64,000 nt of DNA from the NCBI RefSeq assembly GCF_003860465.1, contig NZ_CP034183.1:2065001-2129000 (forward strand). The letters run 5' to 3'. Below, piece by piece: positions 1 through 10,677 of this stretch (positions within the stretch are counted from its first letter, which is position 1; the number at the start of each line of letters is the position of its first letter). Made by a program: the position numbers and the translations under genes. The DNA comes from Deinococcus psychrotolerans (GTDB lineage: Bacteria > Deinococcota > Deinococci > Deinococcales > Deinococcaceae). Under the pieces are notes generated by a model. The model was not told the origin of the DNA and did no database searches. It worked only from the letters and a program-made list of their open reading frames with translations.

Positions 1-1218
<1,218 letters not shown>

Positions 1219-1314
1219 CCGGCTGAGTCTAGCGGCTTTGGTCGGCGGCGCGTTTCTAAAGGTCTGATCGGCTGGGCATCATCTGGGTCATCTGGAAGTT
1301 TTTAGACTGAATGA

Positions 1315-2460
1315 ATGAAGACAAAGACGATGTTCTCCGCTTTCCTGCCGCTGTTGGCCGCGCTGTCGCTGGGTCTGGCGGCGGCTCAGACTGCTCCCGC
1401 TGCTGTGGCCGCGCCGATGTCTGCTGCCGAGACCGCTCAGAAGGCCAGCGACCTCGCCGCTCAGGCCCGCTCCACCTTGCCCAAGGCCGATTGGAACATT
1501 GACCGCACGCCTTGGAAACAAGCCGCCGCCGCCGCCGACCAAGCGGTGAACGCCGAGCCGAACAATCCCGATTACTTGCAGCTGCGTGCCAACATCTACA
1601 CCGACGTGGGCTTTTGGAAGCAGGCTGAGCGCTCGTGGGACACTTATTTGACGCTCAAGCCTGACGACAACGCGTCCCGCATCAAAGCCGCCAATGTGCA
1701 GTACAACATGGGTTATGCCGCTTACAGCCGGGGCGATTTGGTGAGTGCGCCGATGTTTTTTGCAAAGTGCAATCAGTTGCAGCCCAGCGACGTGGCCTGC
1801 GTCATTTGGAACGCCCGCGTGGCACTGGAAGGCGGCGATTATGCAGGTGCCACGGCGCTTTATCAGCAGGCCGCTCAGCTCGCGCCAACCGATAAAACGG
1901 TGCCTTACTTTTTGCAGATTGCCCAGAACGCGGGCAAGTACGGCCCCGCCGCCACCACCGCTTTTAGCCGGGCTTATGAAGCGCTCGATAAGGGCAACAA
2001 AGCCAAGGCCCTCACGCTTTATCAGCAGGCCACCGCCGCCGCGCCCAACTTTCTGACGGCTTGGCGCGAGCAGGGACGCTTGGCCTTGGAGCTCGGCAAC
2101 TTGCCCGCCGCTACCGCCGCTTACACCGCTGCCGTGACTTTGCCCGAAGCCAGCGCCGCCGACAAGTACAATCTCAGCGTCGTGCAAGAAGCTCAGCAAG
2201 TCGGCCTGCCCGCCACCCAAGCGTTTAGAGCCGCTTATACCAAGTACACCTCGGGCGACAAAGCGGGCGCGGAAGCCGGCTTTGTTCAGGCTACCCAGCT
2301 CAGTCCCAAATACGCCAAGGCGTGGGCTTGGGCGGGCCGCCTCGCTTACGAGCGCCAAGCTTATCCGGTGGCCGCCTCGGCATATGGACAAGCCGCCGCG
2401 CTCGATCCGAATGACAAGACCAGCGCTTATTATTTGAAGCTGGCTCAGCAAGGGAAGTAA
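1315..2460 (+). CDS. secreted tetratricopeptide-repeat protein
   Basis: The 381-residue protein opens with a Sec signal peptide (residues 1-25, basic MKTKT, a hydrophobic core, then LGLAAAQ). An Ala-rich linker follows, and then successive TPR-like helical hairpins run from about residue 60 to the end, with repeated patterns such as A..LYQQA..LAP and W...GRLA.E. TPRs mediate protein-protein contacts, and this one should act outside the cytoplasmic membrane. No catalytic domain is seen. TAGACT lies 6 nt before the ATG, so the mRNA is probably leaderless. The gene is monocistronic and is closed by a strong hairpin terminator just after the stop. The partner is unknown. Confidence 0.85.
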   Translation: MKTKTMFSAFLPLLAALSLGLAAAQTAPAAVAAPMSAAETAQKASDLAAQARSTLPKADWNIDRTPWKQAAAAADQAVNAEPNNPDYLQLRANIYTDVGFWKQAERSWDTYLTLKPDDNASRIKAANVQYNMGYAAYSRGDLVSAPMFFAKCNQLQPSDVACVIWNARVALEGGDYAGATALYQQAAQLAPTDKTVPYFLQIAQNAGKYGPAATTAFSRAYEALDKGNKAKALTLYQQATAAAPNFLTAWREQGRLALELGNLPAATAAYTAAVTLPEASAADKYNLSVVQEAQQVGLPATQAFRAAYTKYTSGDKAGAEAGFVQATQLSPKYAKAWAWAGRLAYERQAYPVAASAYGQAAALDPNDKTSAYYLKLAQQGK

Positions 2461-2466
2461 TTGGGA

Positions 2467-2513
2467 AATGGGGACAGCGCTCTTGGTACGGAGCGCTGTC
2501 CCCATTGTTTTCT
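2467..2513 (+). terminator. strong intrinsic terminator
   Basis: A perfect 16-bp stem (2467-2482 pairs with 2491-2506, beginning AATGGGGACAGCGCTC) has an 8-nt loop and is followed by GTTTTCTTTTT. It lies 7 bp after the TPR gene stop. The U-rich tract runs into the last codons of the convergent methyltransferase gene. The stem alone could also slow transcription from the opposite strand. Confidence 0.9.
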
Positions 2514-2515
2514 TT

Positions 2516-3169
2516 TTACTTTGCCGCTGCCAAAATAGTTTGGCGCTCTTCCCAGTACATACGGCCCCGCACTTCCGATTCGGCTTGCCAGCGCTCCGGA
2601 TCATGGTCCTCGCCCAAAAATTCCGAGCGGGCGCGGTCATCTTCCTCAGTGGGAAGCCAAGTTCGCACGCGGGTGTGCCACTCGCCCAAGATGGTCCAGC
2701 CGATAGCACTGAGTTTGTCCGGCACTCTAGGCGAGTCCAGGGTTGGGCCGACGTACAAAAATCGGGCTTCCGGCGCGGCGACTTCCGGCAGGTGGTCAAT
2801 CACGCTGGTCGGCCCCCGGCGCGACACCACCAAGTCGTAAGGGCCGCGCAGCATCATTGACAACTCGCTCTTACCGTCCCACACCGCGAAAGCGGCTTGG
2901 GGAACTTTTTGGCGGGCGATCTTAATAAACTCTTCCTCGCGGTCATAGCCTGTCCACGCGGCGGCGTAACTGCCAAAGCGGGCCGCGTCCTTGCCGTCGG
3001 CGCAGCCGGCTTCCAGCACCCACATGCCGCCCGCGATCAGATTTGACAGCAGGGCGTCATAGATGAGCTCGGGGTCGGGGCCGTCGGTGTGGCGTTTCCA
3101 CGGATGGTCGTAGGTTCCCAACTCGCGGGCTATTTTGGAATACCACTCACGGGAATGCGGCTTCATCAC
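2516..3169 (-). CDS. class I SAM-dependent methyltransferase
   Basis: The product is 217 residues. The Rossmann motif I is clear as VLEAGCADGKDAARFG at about residues 51-66, followed by an acidic strand-2 end (WTGYDREEEF) that would hold the SAM ribose. A later YDLVVSRRGPTSVIDHL corresponds to motif IV. The N-terminal REWYSKIARELGTYDHPW is characteristic of small Firmicute/Deinococcus methyltransferases whose substrate is unassigned. The start chosen is GTG, because TAAACT lies exactly 7 nt upstream of it (leaderless). The next codon is ATG and remains an alternative. It faces the TPR gene tail to tail across the terminator. Confidence 0.85.
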   Translation of the reverse strand: MMKPHSREWYSKIARELGTYDHPWKRHTDGPDPELIYDALLSNLIAGGMWVLEAGCADGKDAARFGSYAAAWTGYDREEEFIKIARQKVPQAAFAVWDGKSELSMMLRGPYDLVVSRRGPTSVIDHLPEVAAPEARFLYVGPTLDSPRVPDKLSAIGWTILGEWHTRVRTWLPTEEDDRARSEFLGEDHDPERWQAESEVRGRMYWEERQTILAAAK

Positions 3170-3212
3170 TTTTAAGAGTTTAGCAGCCGCTTGAACTCAC
3201 AGTCACTTGAAC

Positions 3213-4130
3213 CTAGGGCTGCGCCTCGTTGGAGCTGATCTTGAAAGGCACGGCAACGACTGGCCCCTCCGCTTGCCGCTGTGCCCAGACTTGGTCGCGG
3301 GCATTCAGGACGTGGCCGCTGCACCGCACCTCACGAATCAGGCTAAGGTCTAAGTCGTGGATGAGCCAGTCCGGGACGTTGAAATCGCCCGCCGCCACGA
3401 TCCCGTTTTCGGGCAAGCCGTCGTCGGCGGGCGCGTAGATAGCGGCTGCGCCCACCGCCGTTTCAATGGCGTAACTCCACGGCGCGTCGGCGAGGCAAGG
3501 CGCGTGAACGGCGTAGATCTGATTCTCCAAGGCGCGAGCCATGCCGCCTACCCGCACCCGCGTATAGCCGTGCGCCGAGCCGGTGAAACTGGGAATCAGC
3601 AGCACGTCCATGCCCGCCGCCGCCTGCTGGCGGGCAAAGTCAGGAAACTCGGCGTCATAACAGATATTGACGCCGAGCTTGCCGTACTCGGTGTCAAAGA
3701 CTTTGACGCCCTCGCCGCTGTCAATACTCCATTCCTCAGCTTCAAAGCGGGTCATCACCAATTTGTCTTGAAAGCCGGCTTGCCCGTCCGGCCCGAAGAA
3801 GTGAGCGCGGTTGACGAAGTGGCCAGCCGCCACCTCAACAGGAAAGCTGCCCGCCAACACATAGACGCCGTACTGACGGGCCAAGCGGGCGTGCAGCTCC
3901 AAAAAGGCTGGCAAGAAGGTTTGCAGCGGTTCCCGTTGGGCCTGAACATCGTCCCAGAGCGCGGGCGGCAGCAAGCTGATCAGTTCGAGTGAGGCGTACT
4001 CGGGAAAGATCAGCACGCCCGCTTGGCCCGCCGCGCCACCAGCCACCCAAGCGCTGAGCCGAGCTTCGTACTCGTCCCAGTGGGAATACGGTTGGCAGAG
4101 GTAAGCGGCGGCGGCGACACGCAAAGTCAT
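3213..4130 (-). CDS. carbon-nitrogen hydrolase (nitrilase superfamily amidase)
   Basis: This is a 305-residue cytoplasmic enzyme of the nitrilase/omega-amidase fold. The catalytic triad is visible: Glu44 in FPEYASLE, Lys in [10 protein letters not shown], and Cys in [12 protein letters not shown] second conserved Glu in FEAEEW follows the lysine. The family hydrolyses amides or carbamoyl groups, and the exact substrate cannot be read from sequence. A leaderless start is supported by TAGAAT 6 nt before the ATG. It lies 43 bp upstream of the methyltransferase gene but each has its own leaderless promoter, so co-transcription is not required. Confidence 0.9.
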   Translation of the reverse strand: MTLRVAAAAYLCQPYSHWDEYEARLSAWVAGGAAGQAGVLIFPEYASLELISLLPPALWDDVQAQREPLQTFLPAFLELHARLARQYGVYVLAGSFPVEVAAGHFVNRAHFFGPDGQAGFQDKLVMTRFEAEEWSIDSGEGVKVFDTEYGKLGVNICYDAEFPDFARQQAAAGMDVLLIPSFTGSAHGYTRVRVGGMARALENQIYAVHAPCLADAPWSYAIETAVGAAAIYAPADDGLPENGIVAAGDFNVPDWLIHDLDLSLIREVRCSGHVLNARDQVWAQRQAEGPVVAVPFKISSNEAQP

Positions 4131-4189
4131 GAGCAGATTCTAGAGCAGCGGTGGGCTACGGCCGACCTGAGGCTTGAGGTAAGGGTTGC

Positions 4190-4822
4190 TTAAAAGCGGA
4201 TATTTTGCTGCAACGTCGAAGCCAGATTGAGCGTGGCGAGGCAGCCCAATGCTCCGTCGTTGAAGGTGGCGTTCAGTGCAAGGGTAGCGGTATTGGGCGT
4301 TGCCGTCCCATTTTTCGTGACGATGGACTTGAAGTCGCCCCACTTGGCTTTGAGCATCATCGTGCTGCTGGACACGCTGTAGCTGCTGGCCGTCTTGGTG
4401 AGGGTCAAAATGGTGTTGGGGCTGGTGCTCACCGTCTGGCTGCCGCTGGCGTCTTTGACCGTCAGGCTGAGCGTGTTGACGGTCATGGTCAGGGGACTCG
4501 CGCCCGGCGCACATGCCAAGGTCACGCCGCTAATCACGATGGGAATATCTAAGCCCGAAGGATTCTGGAGTGCCGAGGGCAAGCTGCTGGGGTCGAAGTC
4601 ACCAAAAGAAATCGCCGGACTGGTAAACGGCACGGTATAGAGAGCTTGAGCTTGCAAGCTCAGTGGTGTGGCTCCAGAAGCGCTCATCGTGCCCGTCAGC
4701 TTGGCGTTGGCCAAGGGAATCACGCTGACCGCCGTATTGTCGGCTGCACTCTGAATGATCGAATTGCAACCGGCCAGTGTCAATGCGCCCACCAAAACCA
4801 AACCCGCCTGATAGATTTTCAC
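4190..4822 (-). CDS. putative lipoprotein of unknown function
   Basis: This 210-residue exported protein has a classical lipobox: hydrophobic residues 6-17 and then LAGC with Cys19 as the lipidation site. The mature part is rich in Ser/Thr and beta-type alternation (for example KLTGTMSASG and TMTVNTLSLTVK), with two further cysteines that could form a disulfide. No catalytic motif or known domain is recognised. The start is GTG, preceded by AAAGGGAG at about 7 nt, so this gene uses a Shine-Dalgarno unlike its neighbours. The upstream 165 bp is locally AT-rich and should hold its promoter, with TATATG as a possible -10. Confidence 0.75.
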   Translation of the reverse strand: MKIYQAGLVLVGALTLAGCNSIIQSAADNTAVSVIPLANAKLTGTMSASGATPLSLQAQALYTVPFTSPAISFGDFDPSSLPSALQNPSGLDIPIVISGVTLACAPGASPLTMTVNTLSLTVKDASGSQTVSTSPNTILTLTKTASSYSVSSSTMMLKAKWGDFKSIVTKNGTATPNTATLALNATFNDGALGCLATLNLASTLQQNIRF

Positions 4823-4987
4823 GATTTACTCCCTTTGCTCTCATATAGAGAACGCAATTCGAGAGTAACAGTGAGTCTGTTAAAAATCTGTTAAATTTTT
4901 TGGTGTCTAATCTTACTTTTTTCGTGAAGACAAGGTATTAACGAATCATGAAGGTACTCACATCTGAGCCCTGAAGACCGCCGCTGC

Positions 4988-6409
4988 TTAGTGCGACGGC
5001 CCCGATTTTTGGCCCCTCTTACCACTCACCTCTTCTCGTACTTCGGCCACCAGTAAGGTGCAGGCTTCGGCGCAGGGGATGCCGCCCGGCACACCATCAA
5101 AAAAGGTTTGATGTAGGGGTTCGTCCGCCCACAAGCGGGTCTTGAGGCAGCCGCCGCAGATCTCGCTCGCCACCGTTTCGACTTGTTGGGGCGTGGCTTT
5201 TTGCACTTTGGCATAAATGCCAGTCTGGCGTCGGGCGGTGGCGGCCCAGGGCGTGCAGCGCAGCGCGTGGTGATGCTGGGCGTAGCTTTCTTCCACCACA
5301 GCCGGATACAAAAAGTGCAGGGCGCGGGGAAAGTCTTGCTCGGACAGTACTGCTCGCCAGCCCCGCGCCAAATTCCGCAGTGTGTGAACGGGCCGGTACT
5401 CGCCGCCCTCATCCAGCCGGACTTGGTCACGCACGCCTTCAGGAGTGACCACTGTTTTCAGGCCTTCATTGGCTTTGCCTTCGTCGAGGGCGTGACGGAT
5501 TTCCACCATGCCTGACATAGAGCGTAGCAGCACCTCGCCTATGCGCAGCGGCCCGGCGCTCAGGCGCTGCCACACGGCGTTCCAAGCGTCTTGGTGGCCG
5601 CGTTCGAGGTCGCCGCCTCTGTCGCTGGCTCCGTGCGCTTCCTCGGCGAGCTGCACGATCACTTCGGCTATCGCTGGATGGGTGCCGACAGGCTTGCTGT
5701 AATACATGGTTTGCGTCTGGCCTTCGGTTCCAAGCCGCTCAAACACCGTGACCTCTCCGGTCAGACCGATGTCTTCGGGAATGGTTTCGAGCGTGTGCCA
5801 GCCTTCGGAAGCGAAAAACGGCACCAGTACGATGTTTTTGGCCTTGACGTGCTGCTGCCAGCCGGTAATTTTGGGTTCTTCGTCCAGGAAAAAAGCGTGG
5901 ACTTCGGCAAATTTGCCGCTCTGGCGCATACGCTCAGCATTTTGATACACGATTTTGTTGCTGTTTTCGTTGCGGGTGGTGCCGTGTCCCAGCACGATCA
6001 GGGCGGTGTCTTCGGCATTCAAATCTGGATAGGCTTCGTGGGCGCGGGCCACAATCACTTCGCTCATGCGCGGATGCACGCCGTAGGGCAAGGTGTATCG
6101 CACCGTGCGCCCCCCGATGACGCGGGCCACACCGGACGGCGGCACCGGCCCTTGGTGGCCGAGGCCGAGTTCGCGCGGAATCACCGTTTCGGTAAAGTAC
6201 CCCTCGCTAATAAACATCGGAATGACGGTGACATCGGTGTAGCGCACGGTTCTGAGCACTTGGCGCAGCGACGGCTCTTCTTTCCAGTAGCCTTCGACCA
6301 CCTCGTCAAATAGGCCGTGACTTCGCAGCAAGTCGGCGTAAGCGTAGACCGCCGCCGCCGATTCGGGATTGAGGTGGGAACCGTGACCAATGAGCACCAG
6401 TGAACGCAT
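4988..6409 (-). CDS. CbiX/SirB-type chelatase with C-terminal cysteine-rich (Fe-S) domain, DR2241-like
   Basis: The 473-residue protein starts with [12 protein letters not shown], the CbiX metal-binding histidine region (His9), and a second copy appears as [13 protein letters not shown] at about residue 140. It therefore carries two chelatase-like domains in tandem (about 1-125 and 135-270). From about 280 the sequence departs from ordinary CbiX. Near the C-terminus it has LRCTPW, ICGGC and IPCAEAC, cysteines suited to an iron-sulfur cluster. This matches the organisation known for D. radiodurans DR2241, whose structure shows chelatase-like plus extra domains. The role in tetrapyrrole metabolism is unproven. 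No other cobalamin or siroheme gene is adjacent. TAAATT lies 7 nt before the ATG (leaderless). Confidence 0.85.
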   Translation of the reverse strand: MRSLVLIGHGSHLNPESAAAVYAYADLLRSHGLFDEVVEGYWKEEPSLRQVLRTVRYTDVTVIPMFISEGYFTETVIPRELGLGHQGPVPPSGVARVIGGRTVRYTLPYGVHPRMSEVIVARAHEAYPDLNAEDTALIVLGHGTTRNENSNKIVYQNAERMRQSGKFAEVHAFFLDEEPKITGWQQHVKAKNIVLVPFFASEGWHTLETIPEDIGLTGEVTVFERLGTEGQTQTMYYSKPVGTHPAIAEVIVQLAEEAHGASDRGGDLERGHQDAWNAVWQRLSAGPLRIGEVLLRSMSGMVEIRHALDEGKANEGLKTVVTPEGVRDQVRLDEGGEYRPVHTLRNLARGWRAVLSEQDFPRALHFLYPAVVEESYAQHHHALRCTPWAATARRQTGIYAKVQKATPQQVETVASEICGGCLKTRLWADEPLHQTFFDGVPGGIPCAEACTLLVAEVREEVSGKRGQKSGPSH

Positions 6410-6537
6410 AGTGGTAAATTTAGCGCCCAGCCGCGCTTGGCCTTGTGAGATCGGTTGTTGTTTGGGTTATTTGTCCTGCTCGGCGGGCCGTTTTTTGGAT
6501 CAGATCTTGGGCTGGATCATCCTTTGGGTATGGCTGC

Positions 6538-7332
6538 TCAAGTTGTCGCGGCCAAGCTGTCTGCCAGAGCGTGCAGGTAATTGCCCAGCGTTTCGGGGCG
6601 CTCCACCTGCTCGTTGGCGTGGGGGCGCAGCAGCGGCAGCGAACCGACCTGCACTGCCCAGCCCGCCACCGACAGCATCGCTTCGTCGTTGTCGCTGTCG
6701 CCAAAGGCCGTGACCCGCTCCATCGGGACGCCGAGCTGATGGGCAATGACGCTCAGGGCCGCGCCTTTGTCTGCGCCGCTGGGCGTCACCGTCAAAAAAT
6801 CGGGGTAAGGCGGCTGGGCACCGGTATACACCAACTGTGCGTGCTGGCCGCGCAGGGTGTCGCGCCAGCTCGCCACTTCGGGGTGGTAAAAGCCCACTTT
6901 GATAATTTCGCCCATTGGAGCCTCGCTGAGCGGGTAGTGTTCTCGCCTCACCAACCATTCGGGGGCAGCGACTCCGGGCGGCATATCGACGTAAAGGGCG
7001 CTGCTGGTAAAGGCGATCACGCGGGCGTTGCCGAGCTGGTGGGCCAGCACCGACGCCAACTCTTCTTCGCTAAAGCGCAGTTCCTGATGCACCCGCCCCG
7101 CGAACTCGATGCGCCCGCCGTTGCTGGTGGCCACTGCCGCCGGTTGCGCCGCGTCCAGTACGCCGGAAGGTGGATGGTCGCGTCCGGTAACGATGGCCGT
7201 CTGAATCCCCAGACCGCGCAGCCGCCCAAGGGCCGTTTGGGTATGGTCAGGCACGCTTAAGCTGGCTTCCAGAATCAAAGTGCCGTCGAGATCGAAGGCG
7301 AGCAGTTGGGGGCGGTGTGTGGGCAAAGACAT
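6538..7332 (-). CDS. HAD-superfamily Cof-type phosphatase
   Basis: The 264-residue protein contains the HAD motifs in order: DLDGT (nucleophile Asp14, Asp16) near the start, IVTGRD (motif II Thr region), a lysine in GADKGAAL and GDSDNDEAML (motif III/IV acids) near residue 210. The cap inserted between motifs II and III is the type of the Cof/YbiV subfamily, which dephosphorylates sugar phosphates and similar small molecules. It is likely cytoplasmic. TAGCTT is 6 nt before the ATG with no ribosome site, indicating a leaderless mRNA. About 130 bp of unremarkable sequence separates its 3' end from the start of the CbiX gene. Confidence 0.88.
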   Translation of the reverse strand: MSLPTHRPQLLAFDLDGTLILEASLSVPDHTQTALGRLRGLGIQTAIVTGRDHPPSGVLDAAQPAAVATSNGGRIEFAGRVHQELRFSEEELASVLAHQLGNARVIAFTSSALYVDMPPGVAAPEWLVRREHYPLSEAPMGEIIKVGFYHPEVASWRDTLRGQHAQLVYTGAQPPYPDFLTVTPSGADKGAALSVIAHQLGVPMERVTAFGDSDNDEAMLSVAGWAVQVGSLPLLRPHANEQVERPETLGNYLHALADSLAATT

Positions 7333-7410
7333 GGCTTTAAGCTAACGCAAGTGGAGGAGCTGCGGAGCAAGGCGGCGACTGCACTTGCAATGCGTTCCAG
7401 AAAAGAGAGC

Positions 7411-7445
7411 ATAAAAAAAGAGAAAGACCCGGAAGCCTTTCTCTT
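7411..7445 (-). terminator. intrinsic terminator of the cold-shock gene
   Basis: Read on the minus strand, a 9-bp stem AAGAGAAAG/CTTTCTCTT (7437-7445 and 7418-7426) with a 10-nt loop is followed by TTTTTAT. It lies about 50 bp beyond the csp stop codon. Confidence 0.8.
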
Positions 7446-7492
7446 GAGCTTAAAATATTAAGCCGAGCAATGTTCTAACGAGGTGTTAGAAC

Positions 7493-7777
7493 TTACCAGC
7501 GATTGCCGCCGCCACTGCGTGCGAAGTTACCGCCGCCGCCACTGCCGCCGCGATCACTTTCGGGAGCCGCTTTGGTGACCACGATGTTGGCGGCTTGGGG
7601 GCCACGACCATTCTTGCCGGGTTCGATATCGAACTCGACTTCATCGCCTTCATTGAGCTTGCGAAAGCCCGTCGCCTTGATGGCGCTGTAGTGCGCGAAC
7701 ACGTCAGGCTGACCTTCGCACTCGATGAAACCGAAACCTTTTTCCGCGTTAAACCACTTTACTCGTCCTGCAGCCAT
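7493..7777 (-). CDS. cold-shock domain protein with Gly-rich tail
   Basis: The protein is 94 residues. Residues 1-66 are a cold-shock domain, an OB fold that binds single-stranded RNA or DNA. It has RNP1 as KGFGFI (13-18) and RNP2 as VFAHY (26-30), and the invariant [11 protein letters not shown] opening. The last 20 residues are a Gly/Ser/Asn-rich extension ([16 protein letters not shown]), unusual for 67-70-residue CspA proteins. A longer reading frame opens upstream, but the start chosen here has AAGGAGATGT directly before the ATG and begins exactly at the domain. The upstream 240 bp up to the insertion sequence contains no gene and probably carries the promoter and a long leader. Confidence 0.93.
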   Translation of the reverse strand: MAAGRVKWFNAEKGFGFIECEGQPDVFAHYSAIKATGFRKLNEGDEVEFDIEPGKNGRGPQAANIVVTKAAPESDRGGSGGGGNFARSGGGNRW

Positions 7778-8017
7778 ACATCTCCTTGAGTCATTCCAAG
7801 TAAAACCACACACTTGTTCGTTGATAGGTGCGGGGTCTCGACCTTTTGGCGAACTTGGAACTTCCGCATTTTCGCCGCTCTGACGTTCCTACATTGTGGA
7901 TTACGCTACAAAGTGGGCCATTTGACCCATACCAGATTAAAAAATCCGCCCTTCTCAGGCGGCGATAGAATAAATATAGCGCGGTATTCAGGAGAAGTCA
8001 AATTCATACATTGAGAT

Positions 8018-9378
8018 CCGGACAAAAGTCTGTATACCAGGGGTATGACGACGCTTGGTGTACTGGAGAGCAGTTTCATCGAGACGCAGACGCAGCCGTA
8101 CTGTGACCTGTTTCGGGATGCACGGCTCTACCGCAGTTTTCAGGCCGCATTGGGTGGCATTCTGGCGAGTGGGTCTACGCGATTGAGCCAGATGGCGCGA
8201 GCTGCCCCCGGTACGGGCGCAGCTCCCCATGCCGAACGCCGCTTGCGGCGTCTGATCCATCACGAACATCAACGCGCCGATCTGCGACCCGAGACGCTGG
8301 AAGATCGGCTGACGACCTTGGGCGCTCAGCGTCTGGCAGGTCAGGATGAGGTGGTCGTCGTCATGGACGGCTCGGACCTCCGAAAGCCCCACAGCCAGGC
8401 ACTCGAACATCTCTCGACGGTTCGCTCGCTCGACGGTCATCCGGTCTCGGGCTATCCGACCCTGAACGCCATTGGTCTGACGCCCGATGGACACCTTGCT
8501 TTGCTTTACCACACGCTCTACAGCCCTCAAGCGCCAGGCTTTACCAGCGCAAATACGGTGATCATCGACGCCATCAAGCGCATCGTGCAAGCGCTGCGGG
8601 CCGCAGGGGTCGGGCGCATGATCTTCGTGCTGGATCGGGGCTTTGACGACCTCAAGCTGATCCGGCTGCTGGTGCAGCTCAAGGTTCAATTTGTGATTCG
8701 GGTCAAGCACGACCAGCGCACCACCCGGCTGACCCCAACCAGTATTGAACTCCCTCTGGTCGATGCTGCCGGTCACGCCAGCGTGCAAGACCAGTTCGAG
8801 TTGAAGCGTCCCGTCGTGACCGACGGGAAGGTCAAGTGGCGCAAGACGCCCGCGCAGGTTCGCAGCCGTGAAGTGTTCATTGATGGTGGACGACTGAAGC
8901 TCAACGTGGTCAAGCTGGAGTTCAGCGTGCCGCTTAAGAACGGCCAGGAGCAGGGCTGGCTGCTGCTCACCAATACCGTCTTGTCCACAACGGCTCCTGG
9001 TGCCGTCGTGCGCCTGTATCTGCAACGCTGGAGCATTGAAGAGGTCTTCTCGTGGACCAAATCCGCGCTCGGCTGGGAGCAGGTTCAAGTGCTCGACTTC
9101 GATGCCTTCAGAACCCTGGTCGCGCTGGCCTGGATTGCGGCCTCATTTGTGTTCGATCTCGGCGAGTCCCTGGACTCGCCCCAGCTTCAACTCCTGGCCC
9201 ATCTGGGTGGTTACATCCCCCACAAAAACAGACCGCCAGGCAAGAAAATCTTGCTCTTGGGGCTGCTCCGACTCGCCAATGCATATTTGGTCGCCCATGC
9301 ACAGCCAAAAGATGCGCTGCCTGATCACGTTGATACTCTCCTACACAGCCTTTTTGCTCGCCGCTGACTTTTGTCCGG
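8018..9378 (+). mobile_element. IS4-like insertion sequence, 1361 bp
   Basis: A perfect 13-bp terminal inverted repeat, CCGGACAAAAGTC at 8018-8030 and its reverse complement at 9366-9378, brackets a single transposase gene. The stop codon of the transposase (9365-9367) lies partly inside the right repeat. No long target duplication is seen. The outermost CCGG is itself palindromic and could be a 4-bp target duplication, in which case the real ends are 4 bp further in. The element sits about 240 bp upstream of the cold-shock gene and downstream of the oxidoreductase gene. It looks complete. Confidence 0.9.
8045..9367 (+). CDS. DDE transposase, IS4-type
   Basis: The 440-residue transposase is intact. 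Acidic catalytic positions are visible: VVVVMDGSDL (first Asp), MIFVLDRGFDD (second Asp, in the DRG context typical of IS4/IS701-like enzymes), and YLQRWSIEEVFSWTK (Glu in the Y-x2-R-W-x-I-E-x2-F version of the Y(2)R(3)E(6)K signature). The N-terminal region (HAERRLRRLI) would bind the terminal repeats. Translation starts 27 bp inside the left end. No frameshift is needed for expression. Host genes on both sides are intact. Confidence 0.93.
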   Translation: MTTLGVLESSFIETQTQPYCDLFRDARLYRSFQAALGGILASGSTRLSQMARAAPGTGAAPHAERRLRRLIHHEHQRADLRPETLEDRLTTLGAQRLAGQDEVVVVMDGSDLRKPHSQALEHLSTVRSLDGHPVSGYPTLNAIGLTPDGHLALLYHTLYSPQAPGFTSANTVIIDAIKRIVQALRAAGVGRMIFVLDRGFDDLKLIRLLVQLKVQFVIRVKHDQRTTRLTPTSIELPLVDAAGHASVQDQFELKRPVVTDGKVKWRKTPAQVRSREVFIDGGRLKLNVVKLEFSVPLKNGQEQGWLLLTNTVLSTTAPGAVVRLYLQRWSIEEVFSWTKSALGWEQVQVLDFDAFRTLVALAWIAASFVFDLGESLDSPQLQLLAHLGGYIPHKNRPPGKKILLLGLLRLANAYLVAHAQPKDALPDHVDTLLHSLFARR

Positions 9379-9424
9379 TTCCCAACATACACTGGAAAGT
9401 TGCGCGGTAGAGGGCGCTTGGACT

Positions 9425-10570
9425 TTACTTGACCGACTCCAGTACCACTTTTGCCAGTTCCCGCGCCACGGCTGGCCCCACCAAATCGGCTTTCTCGCCG
9501 CCGAGCAGCAGCCAGTGGCGCTCGGTCAGCGGTTCAAACAGCGGCCAGCCCCCTTGGGGGAGAGACAACCAAGCGCCCGGCACGTCACTGACGCTGCGGC
9601 CCAGCTCAAGCGCGGCGGTGCCGAGAGCGGGTAGAACGTCCATGGTCCTCAGCACGTCTTCTAGGGTTTCGCGGCGCAGGCCCACCGGTACGCCGCTCAG
9701 TCGCCCGCCGGTGGGCGCGTAGCCGTGCGGGTCGCGGTGATGAACCGGCGGCACGAGGGTCAGGCCCCCGGCGTAGGGCCGCAAGGTCAGGTTCGCCGCC
9801 CGGAGAACCGGGGTGGTGTCGCTGGTGTCGACGTTGAGGCGCGGCAACTGCCGGTAGGCTCGCGCGTGGTGCGTCACGCTGCCCAGTGCGTTTTCGGCGA
9901 GGTGCGGCCCCTCGGCTCCGGCGGCCACGATCACCTGCCCCGCCTCAAGCAGGTGCGTTTCGTGAACGACGACCTGGTGGGTGTTGGTGACGCTGAGGCG
10001 GCTGAGTTTGACGCCAGTCTGGGTCGGCTGAGCTTTCACATTCAGCATCAAATCGGCCCCCGTCCGAACGGCGCTCTGGGCGGCGCGGGTGGTCAGTGAG
10101 GCGGCGCTGTAACTCAGGGCCAGAGGATCGAGGCGGGCGAAAGGCAAGGCGGCGAGGTCCGCTAGATCGGCGGGCAGGCCGCTCACTTCACGGCTGGGCA
10201 CGCTGCCGTCCACACTGTTTTCTAGCAGCTCCACCATGCCGCGCGGCAAAGTCGGCGCGTCGCTCTGGCCGGCCTTGCCCAGCCCGCCGTCTTCGGGGCT
10301 GAGGTCGCCCGTCAGCAGGCGGCGCGTCCAGTCGGCCTGTGCGCGTTTGCCGGGCGGCACATCGAGCGCCGTCCAGATGCCGGGAGCCAAAATGGTCGCG
10401 CCTTCTTCATTGGGCAGGCCGCCTTGATCGAGCAGCAGCAGCTTGAGACTGGGGCGCTCCAGCATCAAAAAATGCGCCGCCAAGCTGCCCATCCGGCCTG
10501 CGCCCAGCACCACCACGTCGTAGGGAACAGGCTCAAACGTTTGGCCGACGTGCGCGTAGACGTTACCCAT
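9425..10570 (-). CDS. FAD-dependent oxidoreductase (DAO-like)
   Basis: The product is 381 residues. The dinucleotide-binding Rossmann motif VVVLGAGRMGSLAAHFL (Gly23, Gly25, Gly28) is near the N-terminus, with an acidic residue (LLLLDQGG) ending strand 2 as expected for FAD. A second FAD contact, VIVAAGAEGPHLAENAL, lies mid-protein, and the C-terminal HWLLLGGEKADLVGPAVARELA fits the closing FAD motif of D-amino-acid-oxidase-like enzymes. The substrate is unknown. The ATG chosen is the first possible one, because an in-frame stop lies 12 bp upstream. There is no clear Shine-Dalgarno or TANNNT box. It is divergent from the SpoIID-like gene across about 107 bp. Confidence 0.82.
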   Translation of the reverse strand: MGNVYAHVGQTFEPVPYDVVVLGAGRMGSLAAHFLMLERPSLKLLLLDQGGLPNEEGATILAPGIWTALDVPPGKRAQADWTRRLLTGDLSPEDGGLGKAGQSDAPTLPRGMVELLENSVDGSVPSREVSGLPADLADLAALPFARLDPLALSYSAASLTTRAAQSAVRTGADLMLNVKAQPTQTGVKLSRLSVTNTHQVVVHETHLLEAGQVIVAAGAEGPHLAENALGSVTHHARAYRQLPRLNVDTSDTTPVLRAANLTLRPYAGGLTLVPPVHHRDPHGYAPTGGRLSGVPVGLRRETLEDVLRTMDVLPALGTAALELGRSVSDVPGAWLSLPQGGWPLFEPLTERHWLLLGGEKADLVGPAVARELAKVVLESVK

Positions 10571-10677
10571 GTTCTCGGCTCAGTGTCTGCTGCATCTCAA
10601 AGCAGTATGGCCCGCTCTCACCGGCTGGGGGGCGGTTCTCACGTCATCCACCAACAAAATTGGTTAAGCTAGCCTTC

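Noticed and set aside
1288..2799. 503-residue minus-strand open frame over the TPR gene
   Set aside because: Mirror frame of a GC-rich gene. The plus frame has a signal peptide, TPR periodicity and a terminator; the minus frame has no domain.
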